The notes under the pieces are model-generated. The model did no database searches, was not told the DNA's origin, and was given only the letters and a program-made list of their open reading frames with translations. Made by a program: the position numbers and the translations under genes. From Verrucomicrobiota bacterium (GTDB lineage: Bacteria; Verrucomicrobiota; Verrucomicrobiia; Chthoniobacterales; Chthoniobacteraceae), in NCBI GenBank assembly GCA_026398235.1, contig JAPLTE010000031.1, forward strand, positions 1 to 59,532: a DNA stretch of 59,532 bases. Direction: 5' to 3'. This document shows, piece by piece, positions 51,854 to 59,532 of this stretch. Position 1 is the first letter of the stretch; each line of letters opens with the position of its first letter.

Positions 51854-53404
51854 TTAGGCGCGGTAAAAACGAAAGCGCACTTCGCCCAGCTCGATTAAAT
51901 CCCCCTCCTTGAGGTTCGATTGGGTGACGCGCTGGTCATTGACGCTCAAGCCATTGCCGGAGCCGAGGTCGGTGATGTAAAAGGTGCCGTCCCGCTGGGC
52001 ATGGATTTCGGCGTGATATCCGGAAATACTGGTATTGGTAAAAACAATGTCATTGTCCGGGCGGCGTCCGATCCGGTTGGCGGTTTTCAGCAGCGGAATG
52101 CGCTTGGATTCCGCGTCCTGCATTTCCAGAAAAGCGGCTGGTGCGGGATCGGGATTGGTTTTGGGCTTCCGGCCCCGGAGGACCACCACAGCGGCGATCA
52201 AGACGAGAACGGTGCCGGTGCTGAAAAGGCGGGCCGGAGTCAGCCAGGAACTTGCGGCGGGCGGAACAGGGGTGGCGAGCGGCTTGGCAGCAGGGGCCAC
52301 GGGTTGGAAGGGGGCCGGGGTGGGGGTTGGGCTCGGGCTCGGAGTGGCGCTGGGAAGTGGCGTCGCAGTGGGCGCGGGATTAGCCGTCGGGGAGGGAAGG
52401 GCAACCGCAGGCGCGGGGGCGGGCGTCGCCGAGGGGGTGGGCTCTTCGATCAAGACGGGGCGCTTGTGAACGTAGCGGAAGGTCTCGCCGCCCTGGGTCA
52501 CGATCTCAAAAGTGACCTCTTTGCCGGGAGGGAGGGATGCGAGCGGCACCACGATTTCCCCACCGGAATTGACCGACTCGAGCACCGCTTGGGCAAAGTC
52601 GCTGCTCTCCTTGAGCCGTGCGCCGCGTTCCGGGGAACCCATCCGCGCGCGGAGATAGAGGCCCCGGGTCTCGCTGGAAATCTTCTCCAGGTTGCCCAGC
52701 GCGGGGACGTCTGCCCCGGTTTCCGGGCAGCCCATCGAAAAGACCATCACGTTGTGTTTGATCGCGGTTTTGACCAGATCGTCCACCGTGAAGCCGTTGT
52801 CCTCGTCTTTCCCGTCGGAGAGAATGAGCAGCGCTTTGCGCGTGGCGGGGAGGGGGGCAAGTTTTTCAATGGCGAGCATCCCCTGACGGTAAATGCGTGT
52901 GCCGAGGCCGTCCGCCTTGAGGTGGGCGATTTTATAGCGAATCTCAGCGAACGGAGCCCCGATGGCAGCCACCTCGACCAGATCGTTGGCAAAGGAGCAA
53001 ACGCCGATGAGATTGCCCGGCTGGGCTTGGGAGAGCAACGCCTGGATAAACTGTTTGTTGTCTTCGATCGTATGATCCCGTGGTGCCCGGGAAGAGCCGA
53101 CGCTGGTATCCACCAACACCAAAATGGCGCTGCTGTTGAGCGGGTTGTTGGCGAAGGGGGTGTGGCGAAATTCCAGCGGTTTTCCTGCCTGCGTCACGGC
53201 GACTTTTTGCAACGCGGCGGCGGGAAAAAGCCGATATTGGAATTTGAGTTGGGCCGTGGGGGTGGTTTCTTCGCTCGAACGGGAGAAGGCCGGATCAAGC
53301 TCCGCCCGGGCGACGGGAAGAAAAGCGGCCAAAAGGAGGAGGGCAGCGAGCCGGGAGGAAAAATTGCGAGCGCGCGAGAACGGCTTATTCCGAAGGGGCA
53401 ACAT
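51854..53404 (-). CDS. Membrane protein with vWA and FHA domains
   Basis: 516 aa. A signal peptide (LAALLLLAAFLPVARA) is followed by a von Willebrand A domain: AILVLVDTSVGSS (MIDAS, the usual DxSxS with Gly at the last place), FIQALLSQAQPGNLIGVC, ALLILSDGKDEDNGFT. Then a 60-residue Pro/Ala/Thr linker, a membrane span FSTGTVLVLIAAVVVLRG near 410 and a cytoplasmic FHA domain with RIGRRPDNDIVFTNTSISGY and DLGSGNGLSVND. It appears to link periplasmic binding to phospho-Thr-dependent contacts inside. Ends 20 bases before the FHA gene. Confidence 0.88.
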   Translation of the reverse strand: MLPLRNKPFSRARNFSSRLAALLLLAAFLPVARAELDPAFSRSSEETTPTAQLKFQYRLFPAAALQKVAVTQAGKPLEFRHTPFANNPLNSSAILVLVDTSVGSSRAPRDHTIEDNKQFIQALLSQAQPGNLIGVCSFANDLVEVAAIGAPFAEIRYKIAHLKADGLGTRIYRQGMLAIEKLAPLPATRKALLILSDGKDEDNGFTVDDLVKTAIKHNVMVFSMGCPETGADVPALGNLEKISSETRGLYLRARMGSPERGARLKESSDFAQAVLESVNSGGEIVVPLASLPPGKEVTFEIVTQGGETFRYVHKRPVLIEEPTPSATPAPAPAVALPSPTANPAPTATPLPSATPSPSPTPTPAPFQPVAPAAKPLATPVPPAASSWLTPARLFSTGTVLVLIAAVVVLRGRKPKTNPDPAPAAFLEMQDAESKRIPLLKTANRIGRRPDNDIVFTNTSISGYHAEIHAQRDGTFYITDLGSGNGLSVNDQRVTQSNLKEGDLIELGEVRFRFYRA

Positions 53405-53471
53405 TGGTTTTACTCTCTATCCCAAAAGGGTTGAAACACAACGACAAAAAGTGATCGGCAAGGGTGTAGCA

Positions 53472-55376
53472 TCATCGGGGGCCGGCTTTTTTTTCCACCG
53501 TCACACAGCGGAATCCGATATTGTCGTATTGATCGGTGGGAAAAGAGTAGTAGCGGAAGGAGGAGAGCAGAATGTCTTGGGTGCAACTGTTCCAGGCACC
53601 GCCGCGCAAGACCCGCCGCCGCTGGAAGGTGTCATACCAATCCTCGCACCATTGCCAGACATTGCCGCTGAGATCAAAGAGGCCGTAGCGATTCGCCGGG
53701 AAAACCCCCACCGGGGAAGTCTTTTCGTAATCATCGGCCGAGAGAGCGCGGTTGTAGTTTCCCGCTCCTTTGGGAGGGGGCCAGAAGTCTCCCCAGGGGT
53801 AGTTTCGCTTCATGTTTCCGTCCTTATCCTTGGGCGTGGAGCCGTTCTCCGGCGGCAACCCGGCCGCAAGGCTCCATTCCGCATCCGTTGGCAGACGGTA
53901 TTCCCTGTTTTCCTTGGTGGAAAGCCAGCGGCAAAAGGCGTTGGCATCTTCCCAGCTCACATTCACCGCAGGGTGGTTCACCTCCTGCGCGAACGACGGT
54001 TTGGTCCATCCCCTGCCGGTCGCCTGGACAAAAGCCCTGTAGTCCTGAACCCGCGTATCCCATATGCTAAAGAGCAGTCCCGTTCCCGGCACCGGCACGA
54101 ATTTCATTCCCAGGCTGTTTTCAAAAACCACAGGGTTGCGCGCGGGGGCCGGCTTCTCGGGAGCTCTGGGTGCGGGCGCGGAAATCGGTTCTGCGGTTTG
54201 CAGGGGGGCCGGTTCGTTGGGGCGGGTGAGCAACGCCAGTGTGCCCCCCACGACGGTGAGCAAGCCGCTGGCCGCCAAAAACAGCAGCACCGGCACGATG
54301 AACGGAAATTTACGGACGGTTTTCAAGATCCGCAGTTCCGGCATGGTGACAGTCGGAGCGCGGGAGGTGTTGGGCGGGGCGGTGCCGGGGCGCGCTGTGG
54401 AGGGTGCGCCGGAAGTGGCTGGGCTGGGCTGCGCTCCCGGTTGAGCTCCCAAAGCCGCTTTTGCGCGCGAGACCGGCACGGGTCTGCGCACGGGGAAGCT
54501 CACCCGGGGGGTCCATCCAAAACTCGCCTGCCATTCGCTGATATTCTGGGGCCGATCCTTGGGTTTGACCCGCAGCGCCCAGTCAATGGCCTGCATGAAC
54601 AATGGCCGGAACCCTTCCAGGCCGCGGTAACTCAGCCACACAAAATCATCTTCGCTCATCCGGTCTGCGGACATGGGCGGCTTATCGCCGGTGATCGCCC
54701 GCGCGGCCACAGCCCCCAGCGCATAAATATCCGTCCACGGCCCCTGTTTGCCTTTCACCTGGTATTGCTCGATGGGCGAATACCCATGGGTCACCAGCGA
54801 GGTCATCGGGGTCGTTCCCTCCAGGAGTTTGCGGGCCGAGCCGAAATCGAGCAGGATCGGCTGAATGCCCCGGCGCAGGAGGATGTTGTCCGGTTTGATG
54901 TCCCGGTGCAGCAAGCCGGCCGCATGGACTTCCTCGAGCCCGGCCAGCAACGGCTCCAAAATCAGGCGCATGCTATGTTCGTCCGCCTCGCGCCCGATCC
55001 GGCGCAGGCGCGCCTCGTAACTTTCGCCTTCGATGTAATCCATCACCATGTACACCGTCCCGTTCGCTTCGATGAGCTGATGGACTTCGACAATATTGGG
55101 ATGTTTAAAGCTGGCCAGCACGCGGGCTTCCTCCATGAACCGCTCCTTGGCCCATTCCCAGTTGGACGCCAGTTCTTCGCTCTGCGGGGCGACGTGGCCT
55201 TCCTTGATGCGCGTGACAATCGTATCCGGCAGCAACTCTTTGACCGCCACTCTTCGCCCGAGATGCCTGTCCTCGCCCAGGTAGGTGATGCCAAACCCCC
55301 CCTTGCCGAGGACTCGCGTCAGTTCGTAATTCGCCAGCCTAAAGCCGCTAGGCAATGCGAGTCGGTGGGTTTCCAT
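53472..55376 (-). CDS. Ser/Thr protein kinase with periplasmic FGE-sulfatase-like domain
   Basis: 634 aa. Kinase residues 15-300: GKGGFGITYLGED loop, Lys46 in VAVKEL, HRDIKPDNILL (Asp159), DFGSARK (Asp177), SPIEQY after the activation segment TTPMTSLVTHGY. A Pro/Ala linker and a span PFIVPVLLFLAASGLL near 375-400 follow, then an FGE/SUMF1-like domain from 440: NSLGMKFVPVPGTGLLFS, DANAFCRWLS, YRLPTDAEW, NVWQWCEDWY, RVLRGGAWN and GFRCV. The kinase would be cytoplasmic, the FGE part outside; such domains often bind ligands rather than act on sulfatases. Start ATG 55374-55376, 52 bases after the VanZ-FHA gene. Confidence 0.93.
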   Translation of the reverse strand: METHRLALPSGFRLANYELTRVLGKGGFGITYLGEDRHLGRRVAVKELLPDTIVTRIKEGHVAPQSEELASNWEWAKERFMEEARVLASFKHPNIVEVHQLIEANGTVYMVMDYIEGESYEARLRRIGREADEHSMRLILEPLLAGLEEVHAAGLLHRDIKPDNILLRRGIQPILLDFGSARKLLEGTTPMTSLVTHGYSPIEQYQVKGKQGPWTDIYALGAVAARAITGDKPPMSADRMSEDDFVWLSYRGLEGFRPLFMQAIDWALRVKPKDRPQNISEWQASFGWTPRVSFPVRRPVPVSRAKAALGAQPGAQPSPATSGAPSTARPGTAPPNTSRAPTVTMPELRILKTVRKFPFIVPVLLFLAASGLLTVVGGTLALLTRPNEPAPLQTAEPISAPAPRAPEKPAPARNPVVFENSLGMKFVPVPGTGLLFSIWDTRVQDYRAFVQATGRGWTKPSFAQEVNHPAVNVSWEDANAFCRWLSTKENREYRLPTDAEWSLAAGLPPENGSTPKDKDGNMKRNYPWGDFWPPPKGAGNYNRALSADDYEKTSPVGVFPANRYGLFDLSGNVWQWCEDWYDTFQRRRVLRGGAWNSCTQDILLSSFRYYSFPTDQYDNIGFRCVTVEKKAGPR

Positions 55377-55428
55377 GGGGGTGAGAAAGGGCAGGGATGG
55401 CTGGAAAAAAGGAGTTTTACAGCTTTGA

Positions 55429-56292
55429 TCATGCCAGACGCCGGAAATGTAGCAGGACTTCGCCCGCTTCGATCCGGTCGCCATCGGCAATCTGCACCGG
55501 CCGGAACGGCGCGAGCTTGCGACCGTTGACCCGTGTGCCGTTGGAGGAGTCCAAGTCTTCGACCTCAAACTGCCCGTTGCGGAAGAGGAGCGAAAAATGC
55601 TGGCCCGAAATACTGGTGTTTTTGATACACAAATGGGCGGATTTGCTGTTGCGCCCCAGAATAAGCCGCCCGCCGTGTTCCCGTTGGAGCCGGTCCTGCA
55701 CTGAAAAGCGGACCTCGGAGCGGTTTTCCATATCCTGGCCTTGCAGGGTGCACAGGAGTTGATCTGCGAAACTGGGGCGCTTGCCGACCGGGGCCGCTTC
55801 GCTGTGCTCCGGCTTTAGCGGTTTGGGTGCGCTCGAATTTGCCCGGAAGCGGAGGACGAGAGAGCATACCCACAGCCCGAAGGCGGCCCCCATCGAGTCG
55901 AGCACCACGTCGAGGATTTTGCCGTCGCGTCCGGGCACAAAGAGCTGGTGGAGTTCGTCGCTGGCTGCATAGGCAGTCGCCAGCACCCAGGCCGAAGAGA
56001 TCCATTTGCGGGCATCACCCCGCTCATACGAGAGGGCTCGCAGGAAGAGCAGCGCAAGGAGGGCGAACTCCGAGACGTGGGCCGCCTTGCGCGCCAACAG
56101 TTTCACCATTTCCAGTTGGGCGAAGGTGATGTTGGGGAAGAAGAAGCGCAGGAGCGGCTCGAGAATGCGTGAAGAATGCACCACGGAGCCGGAATCGGCC
56201 GAGGCCGAAAAGATCACGAACATCCAGAAAACAACAGGCCCCCAGCGCTTCAGTGCCACCAGCCAAACGGTGTAATTCAGTTTCGGAATCAT
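55429..56292 (-). CDS. VanZ-like membrane protein fused to FHA domain
   Basis: 287 aa. Residues 15-150 are VanZ-like: four spans with WMFVIFSASADSGSV, KAAHVSEFALLALLFLRALS and AYAASDELHQLFVPGRDGK, and LDVVLDSMGAAFGLW, including the conserved His/Glu of that fold. The C-terminal FHA domain (about 195-285) has LILGRNSKSAHLCIKNTSIS then GQHFSL and DLDSSNGTRVNGRKL, with all phosphate-binding residues. VanZ-like proteins have no clear enzyme role; the fusion links the membrane to phospho-Thr signalling. First gene of the minus-strand signalling operon. Confidence 0.88.
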   Translation of the reverse strand: MIPKLNYTVWLVALKRWGPVVFWMFVIFSASADSGSVVHSSRILEPLLRFFFPNITFAQLEMVKLLARKAAHVSEFALLALLFLRALSYERGDARKWISSAWVLATAYAASDELHQLFVPGRDGKILDVVLDSMGAAFGLWVCSLVLRFRANSSAPKPLKPEHSEAAPVGKRPSFADQLLCTLQGQDMENRSEVRFSVQDRLQREHGGRLILGRNSKSAHLCIKNTSISGQHFSLLFRNGQFEVEDLDSSNGTRVNGRKLAPFRPVQIADGDRIEAGEVLLHFRRLA

Positions 56293-56314
56293 GGGTATGC
56301 GCTGCGATTAAAGC

Positions 56315-56346
56315 AAAAAACCCCGCCTATCGCTAGACGGGGTTTT
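56315..56346 (-). terminator. Terminator of the coiled-coil DNA-binding-like gene
   Basis: AAAACCCCGTCTAGCGATAG then GCGGGGTTTTTT on the minus strand: stem CCCCG/CGGGG with U-rich tail, 19 bases past the stop at 56365. The plus strand also ends in AAAA/TTTT, so it may work both ways. Confidence 0.88.
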
Positions 56347-56364
56347 ACGTATTTCATGTTTTGT

Positions 56365-56766
56365 TTAGGGCAGGAAAAACCGGGTGCCTGGTCCCGCCCC
56401 CTGGCGCTTGAGAGCGGTCGGGTTGTTCGCGATGAACTTGCGGATTCGCAGCGGATCCTGTCCCACGCGGGCAGCGATCTCCTTGGCGTTGAGGCCGTTC
56501 ATCCCGTGTTGGGCCATGGCTTTGAGAACCATCGGCTTCAACTCTTCGTCAGAGATGGATTGGCGGCGGGTGCGGCGGGCAGACGGCGCAGCCCCGGATT
56601 CTTCCGCCGGTTTGCCGGTTAATTGGGCCAGTTCTTTTTCCAGATCGGCCACGGTCTTGCGGGCTTCAGCGAGTTGCTCATGCAATTCGATCAATGCTTG
56701 TTTCTTTAAACCTTGGATTTGGCGTTCCAGTTGTTCGATCTGTTCGGAAGCAGTGGGTGTGGACAT
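56365..56766 (-). CDS. Small coiled-coil protein with winged-helix-like C-terminus (H-NS-like)
   Basis: 133 aa. The N-terminal half is a coiled coil (SEQIEQLERQIQGLKKQALI and EARKTVADLEKELAQ) as in oligomerising H-NS-type proteins. A basic linker RRTRRQS follows. The C-terminal third (ELKPMVLKAMAQHGMNGLNA, KEIAARVGQDPLRIRKFI, RQGAGPGTRFFLP) looks like a winged helix. This layout is found in xenogeneic-silencer-like or nucleoid proteins, but the AT-hook motif of true H-NS is absent. Likely a DNA-binding protein of unknown targets. It is expressed as a single gene with its own terminator. Confidence 0.6.
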   Translation of the reverse strand: MSTPTASEQIEQLERQIQGLKKQALIELHEQLAEARKTVADLEKELAQLTGKPAEESGAAPSARRTRRQSISDEELKPMVLKAMAQHGMNGLNAKEIAARVGQDPLRIRKFIANNPTALKRQGAGPGTRFFLP

Positions 56767-56951
56767 GGATTGGGATGGTGCTTGCTAAAGCTCTTTTACG
56801 AGAATTGTGGTTCAAAGCATAACGTTGCAACGTGGCAGCATATGCCGAAACAACGCGATGCGACGGTTTTCCTGCGCAAAAGCTATAGAGCTTCCCGGCC
56901 AATGACTGCAAGCGCCAATTTTTTGGGCAAAGCGTGAACTGTTCGAAGAAG

Positions 56952-57023
56952 TGGGTTGGGTGGGACTCGAACCCACAACCAACGCCTTAAAAGGGCGCTG
57001 CTCTACCATTGAGCTACCAACCC
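56952..57023 (-). tRNA. tRNA-Lys (anticodon TTT)
   Basis: 72 nt cloverleaf: acceptor GGGTTGG/CCAACCC, D arm GCTC-AATGGTA-GAGC, anticodon arm GCGCC-CTTTTAA-GGCGT with TTT at 34-36, variable TGGTT, T arm GTGGG-TTCGAGT-CCCAC and discriminator A. CCA is not encoded. It reads AAA and AAG. All stems pair fully; the TTCGAGT loop is standard. Confidence 0.96.
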
Positions 57024-57168
57024 GCATGTCTCCGGCGGCGGAAACGAGCAAGGGCCGGACTGTTTACGCCAGCCCGGCTCAAGAGGCAAGAAAAATGCGC
57101 GCAGAGAGGACAGCTTGGAGCAGTTTCACCAGAACTCAGCCTGAAAAAAAGGAAGAAAATGCCGCTAT

Positions 57169-57210
57169 AAAAAATAGAGCCCCCCGCGACCGAATGGTCA
57201 CGAAGGGCTC
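57169..57210 (-). terminator. Terminator of the sugar transferase gene
   Basis: On the minus strand GAGCCC...GTGACC...GGTCGC...GGGCTC followed by TATTTTTT; the inner stem has one mismatch. It lies 80 bases past the stop of the transferase. Confidence 0.82.
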
Positions 57211-57289
57211 ATGTTCCCCCCAGAACATCTTTTAAATCCTGATGAAAAATAACGTTTCCTTCAGCGGTTGCAAGTAAAAAAGAGGGTTA

Positions 57290-58678
57290 TCAACGCGCCC
57301 CCGAGCCAAAAAGGACCACCGGAATGGTTTTCAGGAGGATTTCGAGGTCGAGCCAGATGGACCAGTTGTCGATGTATTCGAGATCGAGTTTTACCCATTG
57401 CTCGAACACCTGGACGTTGTTGCGCCCTCGGATTTGCCAAAGGCAGGTCAGGCCTGGCTTTACGCTGAGCCGCCGCCGCTGGGCGTCGTTCTGGAAATTG
57501 GCCACCTCGTAAAGGGGGAGCGGGCGCGGCCCGACAAGGCTCATGTCTCCCAAAATCACATTCACAAGCTGCGGCAGCTCGTCGATGCTGGTTTTGCGCA
57601 TCCAGCGTCCGAAGGGCGTGATTCGGGGGTCTTCCCCCACTTTAAACACCGGGCCGCTCATTTCGTTGAGATTTTCCAGTTCCGCCCGGCGCATCTCGGC
57701 GTCCGTGGTCATGCTGCGGAATTTATACATCGTGAAGGGACGCCCGTTTTTGCCTCCCCGTTGCTGGGAAAAAACGACCGGGCCGGGAGAGGTCAGCTTG
57801 ATCCCAAGAAAGGCCAGGAGCATCAGGGGGCTGGTAAGCAAGAGGAGAAAAAACGCGCCCACCCGGTCGATGAGGTTTTTGACCAGCAACTCCCACGAAA
57901 GGGAGGGCGTGGTGCGGAAGACGAGCATGGGAAGCGAACCGAGCGCGTCAAAACTCGGCTTGGCAATCGCCGTTTTGATGAAATCGGCCACGAGCCAGGC
58001 CTCCACTCCTTCGACTTCACAGGCACCGATCGCTTTTTGGAGCAGGCTCATGTTCGCCTGGCCGCCGGTGAAGATCACGCGGTTGACGGAATGCTTGTGC
58101 AGGGCGGCAATGAGTGCCGAGGTCGGCTGCTGCTCGATGTTGATTTCGCCCACAATATCCATCTCGATCAACTGCACCGGCGTCAGCATCTGGCGCAGCG
58201 CTTTGATATCCACGGGGCTTCCCGCCAGCAGGACAGGCTCGCGGTTGGTGCCGTTGCGAGCGAGGTTGCGAAAAAAAACGGCGGTGGCACGTTCGCGCAG
58301 GGTGAGCAGCATGAGGGCGAGGAGCCCAAAGAGCGGCAATACCGCGCGACTGGGCACATGGAGCCGGAAGAAGATCACGCAGCCGCCCAGAAGCAAGGCG
58401 ATCCAGAAAGCCGCGCTGGCCATCTGGCGCAGGGAGGTGGCGAGCGTTTTTTGCAGCGGGTGCGTGTAAAATCCCTGGAGCTCCAATAAAATCGGGCCGA
58501 AAGGCATGATGATAAAAATCATCCACTGGTTTTCGGAAAACACGCCAATCGGCTCCAGGCCGAACCAAAACTGGCCGAGATGCCTCAAGACATAGGCAGC
58601 CCAAAAAGCGAAGGCCAGGAGAAGCGCATCCGTGATTTGGTACAGCTGGAGATTAAATTCTTGTTTGCGGCCCGTCAT
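57290..58678 (-). CDS. Polyprenyl-phosphate sugar phosphotransferase (WcaJ/EpsA-type)
   Basis: 462 aa. Four to five N-terminal spans with a CoA-binding-like domain between (residues 140-240), then the catalytic bacterial transferase domain: NLIDRVGAFFLLLLTSPLML, LTSPGPVVFSQQRGGKNGRP, FTMYKFRSMTTDAE, FGRWMRKTSIDELPQLVNVI and GDMSLVGPRPLPLYEV, RRLSVKPGLTCLWQIRGRNN. It moves a sugar-1-phosphate from UDP-sugar to undecaprenyl phosphate at the inner membrane, starting exopolysaccharide units. No polymerase or flippase is next to it. The N-terminus (from ATG 58678) covers the membrane part; its promoter region lies before divergent aroD. Confidence 0.95.
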   Translation of the reverse strand: MTGRKQEFNLQLYQITDALLLAFAFWAAYVLRHLGQFWFGLEPIGVFSENQWMIFIIMPFGPILLELQGFYTHPLQKTLATSLRQMASAAFWIALLLGGCVIFFRLHVPSRAVLPLFGLLALMLLTLRERATAVFFRNLARNGTNREPVLLAGSPVDIKALRQMLTPVQLIEMDIVGEINIEQQPTSALIAALHKHSVNRVIFTGGQANMSLLQKAIGACEVEGVEAWLVADFIKTAIAKPSFDALGSLPMLVFRTTPSLSWELLVKNLIDRVGAFFLLLLTSPLMLLAFLGIKLTSPGPVVFSQQRGGKNGRPFTMYKFRSMTTDAEMRRAELENLNEMSGPVFKVGEDPRITPFGRWMRKTSIDELPQLVNVILGDMSLVGPRPLPLYEVANFQNDAQRRRLSVKPGLTCLWQIRGRNNVQVFEQWVKLDLEYIDNWSIWLDLEILLKTIPVVLFGSGAR

Positions 58679-58733
58679 GCAATGGATCAGACTATCGGAG
58701 CTTTCCTTTATTTAATCCACCCTGTTTTTTCAA

Positions 58734-59420
58734 ATGCTTACTCCTCCTTTTGCGGGTGCAGTCGTAGGGACGATCCCCAGTCCGGGTGCGCTGGCGGCCG
58801 CCCTCAAGCTCCCCCGCAAAGCTGTGGATTTTTTGGAGGTGCGCGTCGATGCCTTTGCGGGATCGCAACGGCTTGAGGCGCTCGAGAAAAGCCTCCCCCT
58901 GCTCAAGGCACCCCTCATTCTCACCGTGAGGCATCCGCTGGAGGGAGGGGCCGCCCCCCTTTCCTTGGCGCGAAGGCGTGCCTTGTTTAAGCGCTTTTTG
59001 CCCTACGCGAGCTTTGTGGATGTGGAGCTTCGGTCGGCGGCGGGGCTCCGGGCGATCACCGAAGAAGCGCGCCTAAGAGGGTTGGGCGTCCTTTTTTCGC
59101 ACCACGATTTCCAAAAAACGCCCTCGCTGGCCCGCCTTGGAGCCCTTCGGCGAGCGGCGGCCCTCGCTGGGGCGGACGTATTCAAGGTGGCGGCCGTGAC
59201 GCATACGGCGCGCGACCTGGCGACCCTGCTGGATTTTTTGTCGGCTCACAGCCCCGCCGCTCCGCTTCTTGCGGTCATGGGGATGGGCAAGTTCGGAAAA
59301 GTTTCCCGGGTTGCGCTGGGAAAGGCCGGGTCCGTGCTCAATTACGGCTACCTGGACAAGCCGCAGGTCTCGGGGCAATGGGCGGTGGCCGTGCTCAAGG
59401 AACGGCTGCGGGAATGTTAG
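58734..59420 (+). CDS. aroD: Type I 3-dehydroquinate dehydratase
   Basis: 228 aa TIM barrel, family length. Shikimate pathway: 3-dehydroquinate to 3-dehydroshikimate by a Lys Schiff base. Visible: FLEVRVDAFAG, ILTVRHPLEGGAAP, FVDVELRS, VLFSHHDFQKTPSL (His pair), ADVFKVAAVTHTARD (catalytic Lys) and MGMGKFGKVSRVALGKAGSV, LNYGYLDKPQVSGQW. All active-site residues are intact. Starts at ATG 58734 divergent from the transferase gene by 55 bases, and its stop overlaps the minus-strand gene that ends at 59417. Confidence 0.92.
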   Translation: MLTPPFAGAVVGTIPSPGALAAALKLPRKAVDFLEVRVDAFAGSQRLEALEKSLPLLKAPLILTVRHPLEGGAAPLSLARRRALFKRFLPYASFVDVELRSAAGLRAITEEARLRGLGVLFSHHDFQKTPSLARLGALRRAAALAGADVFKVAAVTHTARDLATLLDFLSAHSPAAPLLAVMGMGKFGKVSRVALGKAGSVLNYGYLDKPQVSGQWAVAVLKERLREC

Positions 59421-59532
59421 TCTTCCTTCTCAAACTCCCGAACATATTCGGGAAAGAATTGCTCGGCACAATGGGGGCATAGACTGTGGGTGAAGTCGAT
59501 ATCCAGGTTGAGCTCCAGATAGCTTTCCACGC
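59417..59532 (-). CDS. C-terminal end of a signalling protein with CPxC module, partial
   Basis: Only 38 codons are in the window, on the minus strand, ending TAA at 59417-59419. They read ESYLELNLDIDFTHSLCPHC then AEQFFPEYVREFEKED. This is the second half of the Cx2C...CPxC C-terminal module that ends many bacterial sensor and receiver proteins, the same as in the response regulator at 10612. The N-terminal part lies beyond the window, so domain content is unknown; a PAS or receiver protein is likely. Stop overlaps the aroD stop by three bases. Confidence 0.7.
   Translation of the reverse strand, partial: VESYLELNLDIDFTHSLCPHCAEQFFPEYVREFEKED

Noticed and set aside
53124-55529. 801-codon open frame on the plus strand
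   Set aside because: Antisense to the kinase-FGE gene, which has clear kinase motifs in its own frame.

Overview
The window is about 59.5 kb of GC-rich DNA (roughly 60%), densely coded on both strands, with no rRNA and one tRNA. Gene content and protein style (a pyruvate phosphate dikinase with a histone-like tail, Ser/Thr kinase fused to a formylglycine-generating-enzyme domain, FHA and VanZ proteins, type II secretion-like pseudopilin genes, many intergenic palindromes) suggest a free-living Gram-negative member of the PVC group, most likely Verrucomicrobiota. That placement is inference from gene style; no marker such as 16S is present.

Layout. 1-5 kb: a truncated PQQ-propeller protein, folP, a frameshifted PHP-type histidinol-phosphatase, a secreted Cys/His hydrolase-like protein and a metallo-beta-lactamase-fold hydrolase, all on the minus strand. 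5-17 kb, mostly plus strand: beta-ketoacyl-ACP synthase, ppdK, a secreted DUF4412-like protein, a response regulator, scpA, scpB, pheA, a PRTase-like protein and a glycosyltransferase-TPR membrane protein. 17-21 kb, minus strand: ECF sigma factor, a degenerate S41 peptidase-like protein, purD, thiD. 21-25 kb: apaG, then a nitrosative/anaerobic stress group (DUF2249 protein, hcp and a Crp/Fnr regulator) with a perfect FNR-type box between the divergent genes. 25-41 kb: housekeeping and metabolism (metX, Nudix, VOC, FAH-family, HIT, YmdB-type phosphodiesterase, amidase, rpsT, typA, folD, metF), a PilC-GspG pair, kdsD, efp with an unusual loop, and a membrane HEXXH protein.

40.3-45.6 kb is an arsenic operon on the minus strand: arsR, a small CxxC protein, a lipoprotein-like or membrane-anchored thioredoxin, CcdA, an ArsP-type permease, a thioredoxin-type arsC, acr3, then an RluA-family pseudouridine synthase. 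The thioredoxins and CcdA plausibly feed electrons to ArsC. 45.7-50.3 kb holds a plus-strand respiratory operon: polytopic membrane protein, Rieske protein, b6-type cytochrome b, a CydA-like membrane protein carrying a C-terminal c-type heme, and DoxX. 50.4-56.3 kb is a minus-strand Ser/Thr phospho-signalling operon: VanZ-FHA, kinase-FGE, vWA-FHA, FHA, PP2C. The window closes with a coiled-coil DNA-binding-like protein, tRNA-Lys(TTT), a sugar phosphotransferase, aroD and the end of a signalling protein.

The most distinctive non-coding feature is a set of composite intergenic palindromes. At least eight gaps carry outer inverted arms built from two to four imperfect 7-9 bp direct repeats. The arm sequence differs from locus to locus, and several arms enclose one of a few inner palindromic repeat families. 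One such unit appears to have replaced the 3' end of typA. The best candidates for a little-described system are these composite repeats, the Rieske/b6/CydA-like-cytochrome c operon, and the kinase-FHA-PP2C operon.
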